Below are positions 44,088 through 53,001 of a stretch of 64,000 nucleotides of DNA, piece by piece. How positions within the stretch are numbered: position 1 is the stretch's first letter; every line of letters starts with the position of its first letter. Made by a program: the position numbers and the translations under genes. The notes under the pieces were generated by a model, which did not search any database, had not been told where the DNA came from, and saw only the letters and a program-made list of their open reading frames with translations. The DNA comes from JAGVPT01 sp964439265 (GTDB lineage: Bacteria > Bacteroidota > Ignavibacteria > UBA10030 > UBA8401), in the NCBI GenBank assembly GCA_964439265.1, contig CAYTOA010000001.1:236850-300849 (forward strand), written 5' to 3'.

Positions 44088-46472
44088 ATGCTCACCCGAT
44101 GTTTTGTTCTGTTGTACCTCTCGTTGTTTGGATGCTCTCTTCTATTCTCGCAATCGACGCGGCCGCAAGTTCAACAGTACAAGATTCTTGGCATCTCCGT
44201 TGATGGGAACAAGTCGGCCGAGACGCCGGCGATCATTGCCAATTCCGGCTTGAAGCTGGGGGACGAGATCACCGTTCCCGGCGAACAAACCCGAACGGCC
44301 ATCACCCGTCTATGGGCCCTGCGGATCTTTTCGGATGTGGAGATCGACATCGAGAACACGATCGGCGACGGCGTTTATCTTCTCATCAAGGTCAAGGAAC
44401 ATCCCCGGCTGGATAAAACGGTTATTACAGGAAACGATGATCTGAGCGAAGATGATCTATTAAAGAAGGTCAATTTGCTGAAAGGTCAGATCCTCACGCC
44501 CGAGGAGATCAGCCGGATCATCAGGACGATCAAGAAAGCGTACGAGGACGACGGATACCTGCAGGCCAGCATCAAAGCGGATATCGTGGAGAGCACGGAC
44601 AGTCTGGCACGCGGCAAAGTGATATTGAAGCTGACGATCGACGAAGGGTCGGAAGTCCATATCGGGGCGATCCAGTTCTACGGCAACAAGTCGTTCGATG
44701 CCGACGACTTGAAGGGAGAGATGGACGACACGCACGAAAAAGTCTGGTGGAAGTTCTGGCGCGGAACGAAATTCGACAAGAAAAAATACGCGGACGATAA
44801 AAAGAAGGTCATAGATTTTTATCATAAGAATGGCTACCGCGATGCGGAGATCCTGACCGATTCCACCTCGTACAACGAAAAGAAGGACCGCATGATCATC
44901 CGGCTTTTTGTCTATGAAGGGCCCCAATATAAGATCCGCAATATTACGTGGGACGGGAATACGGTCTTCAAGACGGAAATCCTTGACGAGCGCCTCGGCG
45001 TAAAGACCGGCGACGTCTATAACATGGAAAAATTCGACCGGAATCTGAAACAAAACGAGGAACAGACGGATGTCGCTTCGCTCTATCTCGACAACGGATA
45101 TCTTACGATGTCGATCGACCCTGAAGAAGTCAAAGTTGCTCCGGACAGCATGGATATCATCATCCATATCCGCGAAAGAAATCAATTCCGCGTCGGCACG
45201 GTGGAGATCCGCGGCAATACGAAGACGAAAGAAAAAGTCATCCGGAGGGAATTGTATTCCCGGCCAGGAGATTTTTTCAGCCGGGCAGCGATCATGCGCA
45301 GCGTACGCCAGCTCTCCGTGCTCAATTATTTTAACCCCGATAAGATCAAACCCGACACGCGCATCGTCGACGACAAAACTGTCGACGTTATCTACGACGT
45401 CGAAGAAAAGTCGAGCGACACGTTCAACATGTCTGTCGGCTACAGCGGTGCGTTCGGCTTTACCGGTGCGCTCGGTTTGACGTTCAACAATTTCGAGTTG
45501 GCGGAGCCTCTTTCCGGCGGAGGGGGACAAATATTAAGTTTTGATTGGCAATTCGGCGAAGGGAGCACATATCAAACGTTCTCTATTTCATTCCGCGAAC
45601 CGTGGCTTTTTGGCAGCCGGACCTCCTTCGGCTTCAGCCTCTTCGACACGAGACAGAATTATATTTATGACGTCGATCAAAGGGGAGGCACCGTCAGCAT
45701 CGGGCGCCAGTTCAAATTTCCAGATGACTACTCGAGAGGTGACTGGATTTTCAGAGTTCAGCGGATCGACAATCTCAGCGCAAGCGATTATTATGGACCG
45801 CCCGGTGTCATCGACCAGTACAGCATTACACAGATCCTGACGAGAAACAGCATCGACAATCCGCTGTTCCCGTCGCATGGAAGCAACATCTCCCTTTCTA
45901 CCGAGCTTTCGGGTCCGCCTCTTTTGCCCGGAACTGCACGGTATACGAAACACATCATCAGCCTCGATTGGTATACACCGATCCTGAACAACCCAAAACT
46001 TGCATTGTATATCGGAACTCAATACGGTGAAATCGTTACCCTCCAAAGGACGCTGGCAGCCAACGAAGTGCCGTACATCGAATATTTCTCGATGGGCGGA
46101 ACCGGTCTCGGGCAGATCAACGTTACCCCGCTGCGGGGCTACGGCGACCGGGGGATTGGCCCCTTGAATTCATCCGACCAGGTGTTAAGCGGACTGGTCA
46201 TGGAGAAGCATACCGCAGAGCTCCGGTACAACATCTCCATGAATCCGATCCCCATCTATGTCTTGTCATTTGCCGAGGCCGGCAACGTATGGAACGATGT
46301 GCAATCGACAGAACTATTCGACCTGAACAGGTCTGCGGGTCTCGGCGCGCGGATCATGATCAACCCGATCGGACTTTTAGGGTTTGATTACGGCTATGGG
46401 TTTGACGACCCGACGAAAACCGGAAGTCCGTCAGGGTGGCATTTCCACTTTCAATTCGGAAAAGGATTTTAA
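44088..46472 (+). CDS. bamA: Outer-membrane protein assembly factor BamA
   Basis: Core of the machine that inserts beta-barrel proteins into the outer membrane. From the ATG at 44088 a signal peptide (LTRCFVLLYLSLFGCSLLFS) precedes several POTRA domains up to about residue 400, with NGYRDAEILTDSTSYNE as a typical POTRA helix-strand, and then a 16-strand barrel ending FHFQFGKGF with the C-terminal Phe. GTG at 44076 is an alternative start two bases after the uppS stop codon. The order uppS-bamA-ompH-ompH-lpxD is common in FCB genomes. Confidence 0.96.
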   Translation: MLTRCFVLLYLSLFGCSLLFSQSTRPQVQQYKILGISVDGNKSAETPAIIANSGLKLGDEITVPGEQTRTAITRLWALRIFSDVEIDIENTIGDGVYLLIKVKEHPRLDKTVITGNDDLSEDDLLKKVNLLKGQILTPEEISRIIRTIKKAYEDDGYLQASIKADIVESTDSLARGKVILKLTIDEGSEVHIGAIQFYGNKSFDADDLKGEMDDTHEKVWWKFWRGTKFDKKKYADDKKKVIDFYHKNGYRDAEILTDSTSYNEKKDRMIIRLFVYEGPQYKIRNITWDGNTVFKTEILDERLGVKTGDVYNMEKFDRNLKQNEEQTDVASLYLDNGYLTMSIDPEEVKVAPDSMDIIIHIRERNQFRVGTVEIRGNTKTKEKVIRRELYSRPGDFFSRAAIMRSVRQLSVLNYFNPDKIKPDTRIVDDKTVDVIYDVEEKSSDTFNMSVGYSGAFGFTGALGLTFNNFELAEPLSGGGGQILSFDWQFGEGSTYQTFSISFREPWLFGSRTSFGFSLFDTRQNYIYDVDQRGGTVSIGRQFKFPDDYSRGDWIFRVQRIDNLSASDYYGPPGVIDQYSITQILTRNSIDNPLFPSHGSNISLSTELSGPPLLPGTARYTKHIISLDWYTPILNNPKLALYIGTQYGEIVTLQRTLAANEVPYIEYFSMGGTGLGQINVTPLRGYGDRGIGPLNSSDQVLSGLVMEKHTAELRYNISMNPIPIYVLSFAEAGNVWNDVQSTELFDLNRSAGLGARIMINPIGLLGFDYGYGFDDPTKTGSPSGWHFHFQFGKGF

Positions 46473-46490
46473 TCCACAATTATTCTCATC

Positions 46491-46531
46491 CACTGTCCGG
46501 CGGCAGGCTTTCCGGACCAGTGAAATTTTTT
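46491..46531 (+). terminator. Terminator-like hairpin between bamA and the first ompH
   Basis: CACTGTCCGG (46491-46500) pairs with CCGGACCAGTG (46512-46522) with one bulged base, followed by AAATTTTTT. It lies inside an apparent operon, so it may attenuate rather than end transcription. Confidence 0.55.
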
Positions 46532-46554
46532 CATGAAACAATAACGAGGGTACA

Positions 46555-47100
46555 GTGAAAGCTTCCACATCTACAACGGGACGAGTGCTGGCAGCGCTCA
46601 TTCTTTTCATCATCATGTCGGTTGCAATTGGAAACGCACAGCAAAAGATCGGCTATGTCAATTCGGAAAAAATTTTGGCGGAACTTCCTGCGGCGAAAGA
46701 GGCAAAAGATTCGCTGGCAACGATCGTAAAGATCTGGCAGGGCGAACTGGACAGGATGTCCCACGACCTGCAGGACAAGTATGAGGATTACCAGAAGAAA
46801 CAGGGTCTGTACAACGACCAGACGAAACAGGTGGAACAGAAGAAACTGATCGAAGAAGAACAGAAGATGAACGACTACAAGGCCCAAAAGTTCGGGCAGC
46901 AGGGGGAATTGACGCTGCAGCAAGAACGCCTGATGCAGCCGATCAAGGATAAAATTTTTGCCGCCATCAAACAAATTGCGGTGGAAAACAAGCTAGCGTT
47001 TGTTTTCGACAAAGCCGGCGACGTTGTCCTGCTGTACGGGGAGACAAGCGCAGACTACACATACAAAGTGATTGACCGCCTTAAACGAGGCGACAAGTAA
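46555..47100 (+). CDS. OmpH/Skp-family periplasmic chaperone, first copy
   Basis: A 181-residue Skp-like protein that would hold unfolded outer-membrane proteins in the periplasm. The signal peptide ends near AIGNAQ; the mature part begins KIGYVNSEKILAELPAAKEA, the family signature, followed by a long Lys/Glu/Gln-rich coiled coil (about 55-130) and a C-terminal strand FVFDKAGDVVLLYG. The start is GTG at 46555 with GAGGG a few bases upstream. It is a tandem paralogue of the next gene, and both sit between bamA and lpxD as is usual for skp. Confidence 0.9.
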   Translation: MKASTSTTGRVLAALILFIIMSVAIGNAQQKIGYVNSEKILAELPAAKEAKDSLATIVKIWQGELDRMSHDLQDKYEDYQKKQGLYNDQTKQVEQKKLIEEEQKMNDYKAQKFGQQGELTLQQERLMQPIKDKIFAAIKQIAVENKLAFVFDKAGDVVLLYGETSADYTYKVIDRLKRGDK

Positions 47101-47127
47101 TTCCGTACTTCAAGGAAGAGGTTGAAC

Positions 47128-47643
47128 ATGAAGAAATATCTGTGCGTGATGGTCGTGTTGGCCGCGGCCGCGGTTCCAGTGTCGGCGCAAATGAAGATTG
47201 GCTACATCAATTCGGAAGCGATCATGCAGCAGCTGCCGGAAGCGCAGGATGCGCAGAAACAACTCGATGGAATCTCCGCGGACTGGCAGGCTGAGCTGAC
47301 GAAGATGCAGACTGACCTTCAGCACCGGTTCGAGGACTATGACAAAAAGAAGCTGGTCATGTCCGACAAGCGGCGTGCAGAAGTGGAAAAGGAACTGCAG
47401 GACTTGGAAAAGAAGATGGTCGATTTCAGGACCTCAAAATTCGGCGCCAACGGAGACTTGTTCACGAAGCAGAACGATCTCATGAAGCCGATCCAGGACA
47501 AAATCTTCAAAGCGGTAAAAGACGTTGCCGACGAGGGAAGCTACGACTACGTGTTCGACAAGAGCAGCACAACCCTCCTGATGTACTCGAACGAGAAGAA
47601 CGATCTGACGTCCAAAGTGCTCAGCAAGCTGCAGCAGAAATAA
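47128..47643 (+). CDS. OmpH/Skp-family periplasmic chaperone, second copy
   Basis: A 171-residue Skp-like chaperone. From the ATG at 47128, with an AGGAAGAGG site about seven bases upstream, the signal peptide MKKYLCVMVVLAAAAVPVSA is followed by MKIGYINSEAIMQQLPEAQD, a coiled-coil tentacle region and YVFDKSSTTLLMYSNEK. It matches the first copy along its whole length, so the pair arose by duplication; a division of labour is possible but not visible. The TTG at 47122 is a less likely start. Confidence 0.92.
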   Translation: MKKYLCVMVVLAAAAVPVSAQMKIGYINSEAIMQQLPEAQDAQKQLDGISADWQAELTKMQTDLQHRFEDYDKKKLVMSDKRRAEVEKELQDLEKKMVDFRTSKFGANGDLFTKQNDLMKPIQDKIFKAVKDVADEGSYDYVFDKSSTTLLMYSNEKNDLTSKVLSKLQQK

Positions 47644-47671
47644 TATTGCGCAAACAATCAAACGCCTCTTG

Positions 47672-48891
47672 ATGACAGTCCGCGAGATTGCATCCCTGCT
47701 GGATGGAGATATTGTTGGAAATGCATCGCTCGAAATTGTCGGCATTGCAAAGATCGAAGAAGCGAAGGCTGGCGATCTGACCTTCCTTGCGAATCCGAAG
47801 TACGAAAAATTTCTCGAGTCCACGGCTGCTTCAGCGGTCATCGTGAGCCGCTCGTTGGATCTTGCCAGATACCAGAAACTCCCTCCATCGCTGATCCAGG
47901 TTGATGATGCATACGCATCTTTTGTTATTGTGATCGAGCACTTTTCGCCCCGCCCAGTTCTGATCCCGCAGGGAATTCATCCGACATCAATCGTCGATCC
48001 TACGGCGAAGATAGGAACGAACTGCGCCATCGGCGCCTACGTTGTGATCGGAAAAAAGTGCGTCATCGGTGACGGCACGACCGTTCACCCTGGCGTCGTC
48101 ATTGGTGAAGGAGTTCATATGGGAACCGGCTGCCTTGTCTACTCGAACGTATCAATCCGCGAGTCGTGTCTCATCGGGGACAGGGTGATTATTCAGCCTG
48201 GCGCCGTTATCGGAGGCGACGGTTTTGGGTTTGCCCCGAGAAAAGACGGCTCGTATAAAAAAATTCCGCAGCTGGGGATTGTGGTGATCGAGGATGATGT
48301 TGAAGTCGGTTCCAACACATGTATCGACCGGGCAACGATGGGTGAGACTCGAATCAAGCGCGGAACAAAACTGGACAACCTTGTTCAGGTTGCGCACAAC
48401 GTGACGGTCGGTGAAGATGTGGTGATGGCGGCGAATGCCGGTGTTGCCGGAAGTTCAAAGATCGGCAACAATGTTATGGTCGGCGGCGGAGTTTCGATCA
48501 CCGGTCACGTAATTGTTGCAGATAAAATAAGCATCGCGGGAGGGGCCGGAGTCTCGAAGTCGCTGACGAAGGAAGGTGAAACATATTTCGGGTATCCTGC
48601 AAAAGAAGCCGGAAAAGCNNNNNNNNNNNNNNNNNNNNNNNNNNNNNNNNNNNNNNNNNNNNNNNNNNNNNNNNNNNNNNNNNNNNNNNNNNNNNNNNNN
48701 NNNNNNNNNNNNNNNNNNTGACGAAGGAAGGTGAAACATATTTCGGGTATCCTGCAAAAGAAGCCGGAAAAGCGCGGCGGATGGAGGGTGCACTCCGCCA
48801 ACTTCCCGATTTGCTTCTTACGATCCGGGAAATGGAGAACCGGATCCAGGAACTTGAGAAAATGATCCGGAAGATGGAAGGCGCCGGATGA
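47672..48891 (+). CDS. lpxD: UDP-3-O-acylglucosamine N-acyltransferase, split by a false gap
   Basis: Adds the amide-linked acyl chain in the third step of lipid A synthesis. An N-terminal uridine-binding domain (1-100) is followed by left-handed beta-helix hexapeptide repeats, with the catalytic His242 in VQVAHNVTVG. The frame runs into 100 Ns at 48619. Removing the Ns and one copy of the 55-base duplicate leaves 1065 bases, an exact 355 codons, ending with a helical tail (RIQELEKMIRKMEGAG). The true protein is therefore 354 residues, a normal length. The ATG at 47672 is chosen over the TTG before it. Confidence 0.95.
48619..48718. other. Assembly gap of 100 Ns inside lpxD, probably artefactual
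   Basis: The 55 bases at 48564-48618 are identical to 48719-48773. Collapsing gap and duplicate restores an uninterrupted lpxD frame, strong evidence that nothing is missing. Confidence 0.93.
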
Positions 48892-48945
48892 GAATTTTCG
48901 ATACAATAAAGTAGATTTCTATGCGTCCCATTATTTGGAGGATGG

Positions 48946-50352
48946 ATGTTAGTTCAGCAGAGAACGATTAAAAAAGCTGTGGCGATGTCCGGCGTCGGCC
49001 TGCACACGGGGACACAGTGCACCATGACGTTTAAGCCTGCGCCGGAGAATTTTGGCATCCGTTTTCGCCGCGTTGACCTGGGCGGGAAGCCCGAGATACC
49101 GGCGGACGTCGATCATGTCATCGACGTCTCGCGCGGCACGACGATTGGCATCGGCGAAGCGAAAGTCCATACCGTCGAACACGTTCTTGCTGCGATCGCC
49201 GGACTTCAAATTGACAACATCGTGATCGACCTCGAAGGGATTGAGCCTCCGATCGGCGATGGAAGCGCTAAGCCGTACGTGGACGCTCTCCTCGACGCCG
49301 GGTTCGAGACTCAGGAAGCGCCAAAGGATTATTTGGTAATCGATCAGACGATCAGCTACAAGAACGAGGAAAAAGGGGTTGAAATCGTCGCTCTTCCAAC
49401 CGATGATTTTCGCGTTACGGTCCTTGTCGACTACAACAACCCTGCACTCGGCAGCCAGCATACGGGATTGTTCGACCTGGAAAAAGAATTCATACCGGAA
49501 TTTTCGATGTGCCGCACATTTTGTTTCCTCCATGAAGTCGAACAACTGCGCGACGCCGGTCTCATCAAAGGGGGCAACCTCGACAATGCGATCGTCATTG
49601 TTGACCGGGATCTTTCGAAAACGGAGTTGAAAGAACTGGCCGCCAAACTTGGAGTGAAGGACTCTGTCATTCTCGGCAGCACCGGTGCGATCAACAACAA
49701 AGCATTGCATTTCAAGAATGAGCCCGCACGCCACAAACTCCTTGATCTGATCGGTGATCTTGCTTTGATCGGCGCTCCGCTCAAAGCACAAATTCTTGCC
49801 GCACGCCCGGGCCATGCGAGCAACGTTGAATTTGCCAAGAAGGTCCGCAAGCTTTATCAACAAAAAAAGATTATCAAGAAATATCAGTACGTCAAGAAGG
49901 AAGGAGTGCTGTTCGACGTCAACGCGCTGCAGCGGATCCTTCCTCATCGCTATCCCTTTCTCCTCGTCGATAAGATCATCGACTTTCAGTTGAACGAAAA
50001 GATCGTCGGCGTGAAGAACGTGTCGATCGGCGAAGCGTTTTTTGAGGGACACTTTCCCGGTGCCCCGGTCATGCCGGGAGTGCTGATCCTCGAAGGACTT
50101 GCGCAGACCGGCGGAGTGTTGCTGCTGGATGGGTCCGATCGCCAGGAGGGAAAACTTGTCATGTTCATGGCGATCAACAACGCCAAATTCCGCAAGCCCG
50201 TCGTTCCCGGGGATCAATTGATCTACGAAGTCAAGATGTTGTACCGCAAAGCGAAGGTATGCCAGGTGATGGGAAAAGCGTACGTCGACGGCGTTCTCGT
50301 GGCAGAAGCCGAGTTGATGGCTTCGATCGTCGACCGCCCCGGCGCCCTGTAA
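48946..50352 (+). CDS. lpxC/fabZ: Bifunctional LpxC deacetylase / FabZ dehydratase fusion
   Basis: Residues 1-305 are LpxC, the zinc deacetylase that commits UDP-acyl-GlcNAc to lipid A: Glu78 and His79 in VHTVEHVLAA, His263 and Asp267 in ARHKLLDLIGD and His290 in RPGHASN. Residues 325-468 are FabZ, the 3-hydroxyacyl-ACP dehydratase: LPHRYPFLLVD, His369 in FEGHFPGAPVMPG and Glu383 in LILEGLAQ. The fusion is typical of Bacteroidota, Chlorobiota and relatives and is the best taxonomic marker here. TTTGGAGGATGG gives a strong ribosome-binding site. The fusion couples two competing users of hydroxyacyl-ACP. Confidence 0.97.
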   Translation: MLVQQRTIKKAVAMSGVGLHTGTQCTMTFKPAPENFGIRFRRVDLGGKPEIPADVDHVIDVSRGTTIGIGEAKVHTVEHVLAAIAGLQIDNIVIDLEGIEPPIGDGSAKPYVDALLDAGFETQEAPKDYLVIDQTISYKNEEKGVEIVALPTDDFRVTVLVDYNNPALGSQHTGLFDLEKEFIPEFSMCRTFCFLHEVEQLRDAGLIKGGNLDNAIVIVDRDLSKTELKELAAKLGVKDSVILGSTGAINNKALHFKNEPARHKLLDLIGDLALIGAPLKAQILAARPGHASNVEFAKKVRKLYQQKKIIKKYQYVKKEGVLFDVNALQRILPHRYPFLLVDKIIDFQLNEKIVGVKNVSIGEAFFEGHFPGAPVMPGVLILEGLAQTGGVLLLDGSDRQEGKLVMFMAINNAKFRKPVVPGDQLIYEVKMLYRKAKVCQVMGKAYVDGVLVAEAELMASIVDRPGAL

Positions 50353-50378
50353 TCCACTCTATTACGAAAAGCCTTTCT

Positions 50379-51167
50379 ATGAGCAACGAGATACACCCTA
50401 CCGCAATTCTCAGCCCCAAAGCCGAATTGGGCGACAATATATCCATCGGTCCCTATACGGTGATCGACGGCGATGTCGTCATCGGAAGCGGAACTCAGTT
50501 GGGGCCGCACGTGTATTGTGCCGACGGCGCACGCATAGGCAAAGACTGCAGGATCCACAATGGCGCGGTGGTCGCGACGCTCCCGCAGGATTTGAAATTC
50601 AAGAACGAAAAGACCACGTTGGAGATCGGAGATGCTACGACGATCCGGGAATTCTGTACGCTCAACCGGGGAACTGCAGAGCACATGAAATCGACCATCG
50701 GAAGAAGTTGCTTGTTGATGGCGTACGTTCATGTAGCCCACGATTGCACGATCGGCGATAACGTCATCATTGCCAACGCCGTCCAGATGGGAGGGCACGT
50801 AACGATCGAAGACTGGGCGATCGTCGGAGGGCTGACAGCGATTCACCAGTTCGTTTCCATCGGCCGTCATGCGATGGTTGGCGGCCATTTTCGGGTTCCA
50901 AAAGACGTGCCCCCCTATATTCTCGCCGGCGGAATGCCGCTTACGTATGAAGGCTTGAACACGGTAGGTCTTCGAAGACGTGGTTTTTCCCGCGAGTCGC
51001 TCGAAGCATTGACTCAAGCTTATCAAGTTCTGTACTTTTCCAAACTCAATGTGAGTCAGGCGGCACAGAAAATCCGTCAAGAATTAACGATCACGCCCGA
51101 AATCCAGCACCTGCTCACGTTCATAGAACGGAGCAAGCGGGGTATTATCATCCGTTCGACCACATGA
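50379..51167 (+). CDS. lpxA: UDP-N-acetylglucosamine O-acyltransferase
   Basis: First enzyme of lipid A synthesis. The 262-residue product begins IHPTAILSPKAELGDN and has hexapeptide repeats up to about residue 190, with the catalytic His121 in YVHVAHDCTIGDNV, GGHVTIEDWAIVGG and IHQFVSIGRHAMVGG; a helical C-terminal domain follows. The open frame extends back to 50259 within lpxC-fabZ, but homology starts at the ATG at 50379. The stop codon overlaps the next gene by four bases. Confidence 0.96.
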   Translation: MSNEIHPTAILSPKAELGDNISIGPYTVIDGDVVIGSGTQLGPHVYCADGARIGKDCRIHNGAVVATLPQDLKFKNEKTTLEIGDATTIREFCTLNRGTAEHMKSTIGRSCLLMAYVHVAHDCTIGDNVIIANAVQMGGHVTIEDWAIVGGLTAIHQFVSIGRHAMVGGHFRVPKDVPPYILAGGMPLTYEGLNTVGLRRRGFSRESLEALTQAYQVLYFSKLNVSQAAQKIRQELTITPEIQHLLTFIERSKRGIIIRSTT

Positions 51168-51991
51168 ATTTCCCTTTTGCCAAGGACCATGCCGGAGAAG
51201 AGTGGCAGTTTTTGAATTCGGCGTTCCATTCCGGAAAGTATAACATGCGCCTGGACGAATTGCTTGCAGAGCGGTTGGCTGCCGGCATAGGTCTGCCGAC
51301 ACTCAGGGTTTACGGATGGAAGCCGTATGCCGTCTCCATCGGGTACAACCAGAACGGCGATGACTTTGATGTGGCGCAATGCGATGCTTGCGGCATTGAC
51401 ATCGTCAGGCGTCCGACAGGCGGGCGGGCGATCTTTCACGCAGAAGAGCTGACGTATTCTGTCGTCATGTTCTCGCGCGGCAAGAGTGTGAACGATTCGT
51501 ACTGCGAGATCAGCCGTGCATTGATTTCGGGATTACGTCTTCTCGGCGCCGACGTGGAATTCGCGAGAACGGAGCCGAACTTGCCTTTGTTGTACCGGTC
51601 GCAGGCATCTATTCCCTGCTTTGCAAGCTCTACCAGGTATGAGATTGAATATCGCGGAAAGAAAATCGTCGGAAGCGCCCAGCGGCGATATTCTTGCGCG
51701 GAAGGAGAAACCGTTATACTCCAGCATGGGTCGGTTCTTATCGGACCCGCGCACAGGCGACTCTCAGAATTCACGAGGGCTGACAACGAACGTCTTCGAC
51801 CAACACTTCGCGAGAGCCTTGAGACAAGGACGACGGAACTTAATTCCGCTCTCGAAAGAGATGTTTCGTTTGGCGAAGTTGCGGGAGCCTTGAAATCGGG
51901 GTTTGAATCGTCATGGAATATTAAGTTCACTGAAATCGCTGCTGATACGTTCCACACGGTTCAAGAAACGGAACTTGTAGCTATCAATTAA
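51164..51991 (+). CDS. Octanoyltransferase LipM-like (biotin/lipoate protein ligase family)
   Basis: A 275-residue protein of the lipoate-ligase fold. It has the RRPTGGRAIFH motif (82-92), the conserved Lys167 in GKKIVGSAQRR, and a cysteine, Cys152 in IPCFASSTRYEIEY, at the place of the LipM nucleophile. This favours octanoyl transfer from ACP (LipM) over ATP-dependent lipoate ligation. The ATG overlaps the lpxA stop codon (ATGA), so it is translated with the lipid A genes although its product belongs to lipoate metabolism; both draw on acyl-ACP. Family certain, reaction probable. Confidence 0.82.
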   Translation: MNFPFAKDHAGEEWQFLNSAFHSGKYNMRLDELLAERLAAGIGLPTLRVYGWKPYAVSIGYNQNGDDFDVAQCDACGIDIVRRPTGGRAIFHAEELTYSVVMFSRGKSVNDSYCEISRALISGLRLLGADVEFARTEPNLPLLYRSQASIPCFASSTRYEIEYRGKKIVGSAQRRYSCAEGETVILQHGSVLIGPAHRRLSEFTRADNERLRPTLRESLETRTTELNSALERDVSFGEVAGALKSGFESSWNIKFTEIAADTFHTVQETELVAIN

Positions 51992-52014
51992 CGATCCAGC
52001 AAAGGGATACGGCA

Positions 52015-52833
52015 ATGAGTTCTCATCCGAGCGACTACAAACGGATTACGACGAAGGTAATCTTGAGCATGAAGAAATCCGGCGAGAAAGTTGCAATGCT
52101 GACTGCCTATGATTACATAACGGCAAAGCTCCTCGACGAAGCGGGCGTCGATATTATTCTCGTCGGAGATTCGGTCGGCAACGTCTTTCAGGGATTGGAG
52201 ACAACTCTCCCGGTTACCCTTGACGAGATAATATATCATACCAAGGTCGTTCGGCGGGGCGTAAAGAGGGCTATGCTCGTTGCGGATATGCCGTTCATGT
52301 CTTTTCAGGTAGACACCGAAGAGGCTGTCAGGAATTGCGGCCGCGTGTTGAAGGAGTCCGGCGCCGAGGCAGTAAAAATGGAGGGGGGGAAGCGGATCGA
52401 ACCGCTTGTGCGGCAGTTGGTCGATATCGGGATACCTGTCATGGGACATCTGGGATTGACTCCTCAGTCGATCTATAAATTTGGGACTTATGAAGTCCGC
52501 GCAAAGGAAACAGCTGAAGCGAAAGAGCTGGTCCAAGACGCGAAAGTACTTGACCGCGTAGGAGTCTTTGCAATCGTCCTTGAGAAGATACCTACATCAT
52601 TGGCAGCGAAAGTGACGCGCAACGTCTCATGCGCAACGATTGGGATCGGAGCAGGCCCGCAATGCGACGGTCAGGTCCTTGTGACAAACGATATGCTCGG
52701 CATGAATGAGCAATTTCATCCGCGCTTTGTCCGTACGTACGCGAAACTTACGGAGACGATGCGCGGAGCGTTCAAGGGGTACATCGACGACGTAAAAAAG
52801 AAGAAGTTCCCTTCGAAAGAGGAAAGCTACTAG
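52015..52833 (+). CDS. panB: 3-methyl-2-oxobutanoate hydroxymethyltransferase
   Basis: Makes ketopantoate from 2-oxoisovalerate and methylenetetrahydrofolate, the first committed step to pantothenate and CoA. The 272-residue TIM barrel has MLTAYDYITAKLLDEAG, the Mg-binding Asp52 in VGDSVGNV, Asp91 in ADMPFMSF, AVKMEGG and GAGPQCDGQVLV. The tail is Lys-rich (VKKKKFPSKEE). It follows the LipM-like gene by 23 bp on the same strand and ends the cluster; panC and panD are not in the window. Confidence 0.97.
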   Translation: MSSHPSDYKRITTKVILSMKKSGEKVAMLTAYDYITAKLLDEAGVDIILVGDSVGNVFQGLETTLPVTLDEIIYHTKVVRRGVKRAMLVADMPFMSFQVDTEEAVRNCGRVLKESGAEAVKMEGGKRIEPLVRQLVDIGIPVMGHLGLTPQSIYKFGTYEVRAKETAEAKELVQDAKVLDRVGVFAIVLEKIPTSLAAKVTRNVSCATIGIGAGPQCDGQVLVTNDMLGMNEQFHPRFVRTYAKLTETMRGAFKGYIDDVKKKKFPSKEESY

Positions 52834-52881
52834 ACTGCTTCAGACCACCAGTGCGGTTGCTAGTGCGCTTAGAATTAGTGC

Positions 52882-52910
52882 TTGACAAGTTCGTATGAAT
52901 GTGCTATATT
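52882..52910 (+). promoter_or_regulatory. Near-consensus sigma70 promoter of the TetR-exporter operon
   Basis: TTGACA (52882-52887) and TATATT (52905-52910) are spaced by exactly 17 bp. This is the best promoter in the window. The first operator-like element overlaps the last two bases of the -10. Confidence 0.85.
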
Positions 52911-52938
52911 GGAAACCATAGAAACTTTAATAGTTTCC
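52909..52938 (+). promoter_or_regulatory. Operator-like element O1
   Basis: TTGGAAACC at the left and AGTTTCC at the right are inverted half-sites with GGAAAC and GTTTCC separated by 16 bp. The element overlaps the -10 and the transcription start, as expected for repressor binding. It matches O2 at 24 of 30 positions. Confidence 0.7.
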
Positions 52939-53001
52939 TTGGTAGATGAAGAATAAATTCTTTTCAAATCCGTCATTAAAGATGGATTATTTTTTGGAAC
53001 T

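Noticed and set aside
44460..45530. Minus-strand open frame of 356 codons opposite bamA
   Set aside because: Antisense shadow of bamA, with a composition typical of reversed coding DNA.
48505..48906. Minus-strand frames across the gap in lpxD
   Set aside because: They are antisense to lpxD, which is fully explained once the gap is collapsed.
48949..50217. Long minus-strand open frame of 422 codons opposite lpxC-fabZ
   Set aside because: It is a shadow of the strongly coding plus-strand fusion gene; its sequence has no recognisable family and it lacks a start signal.
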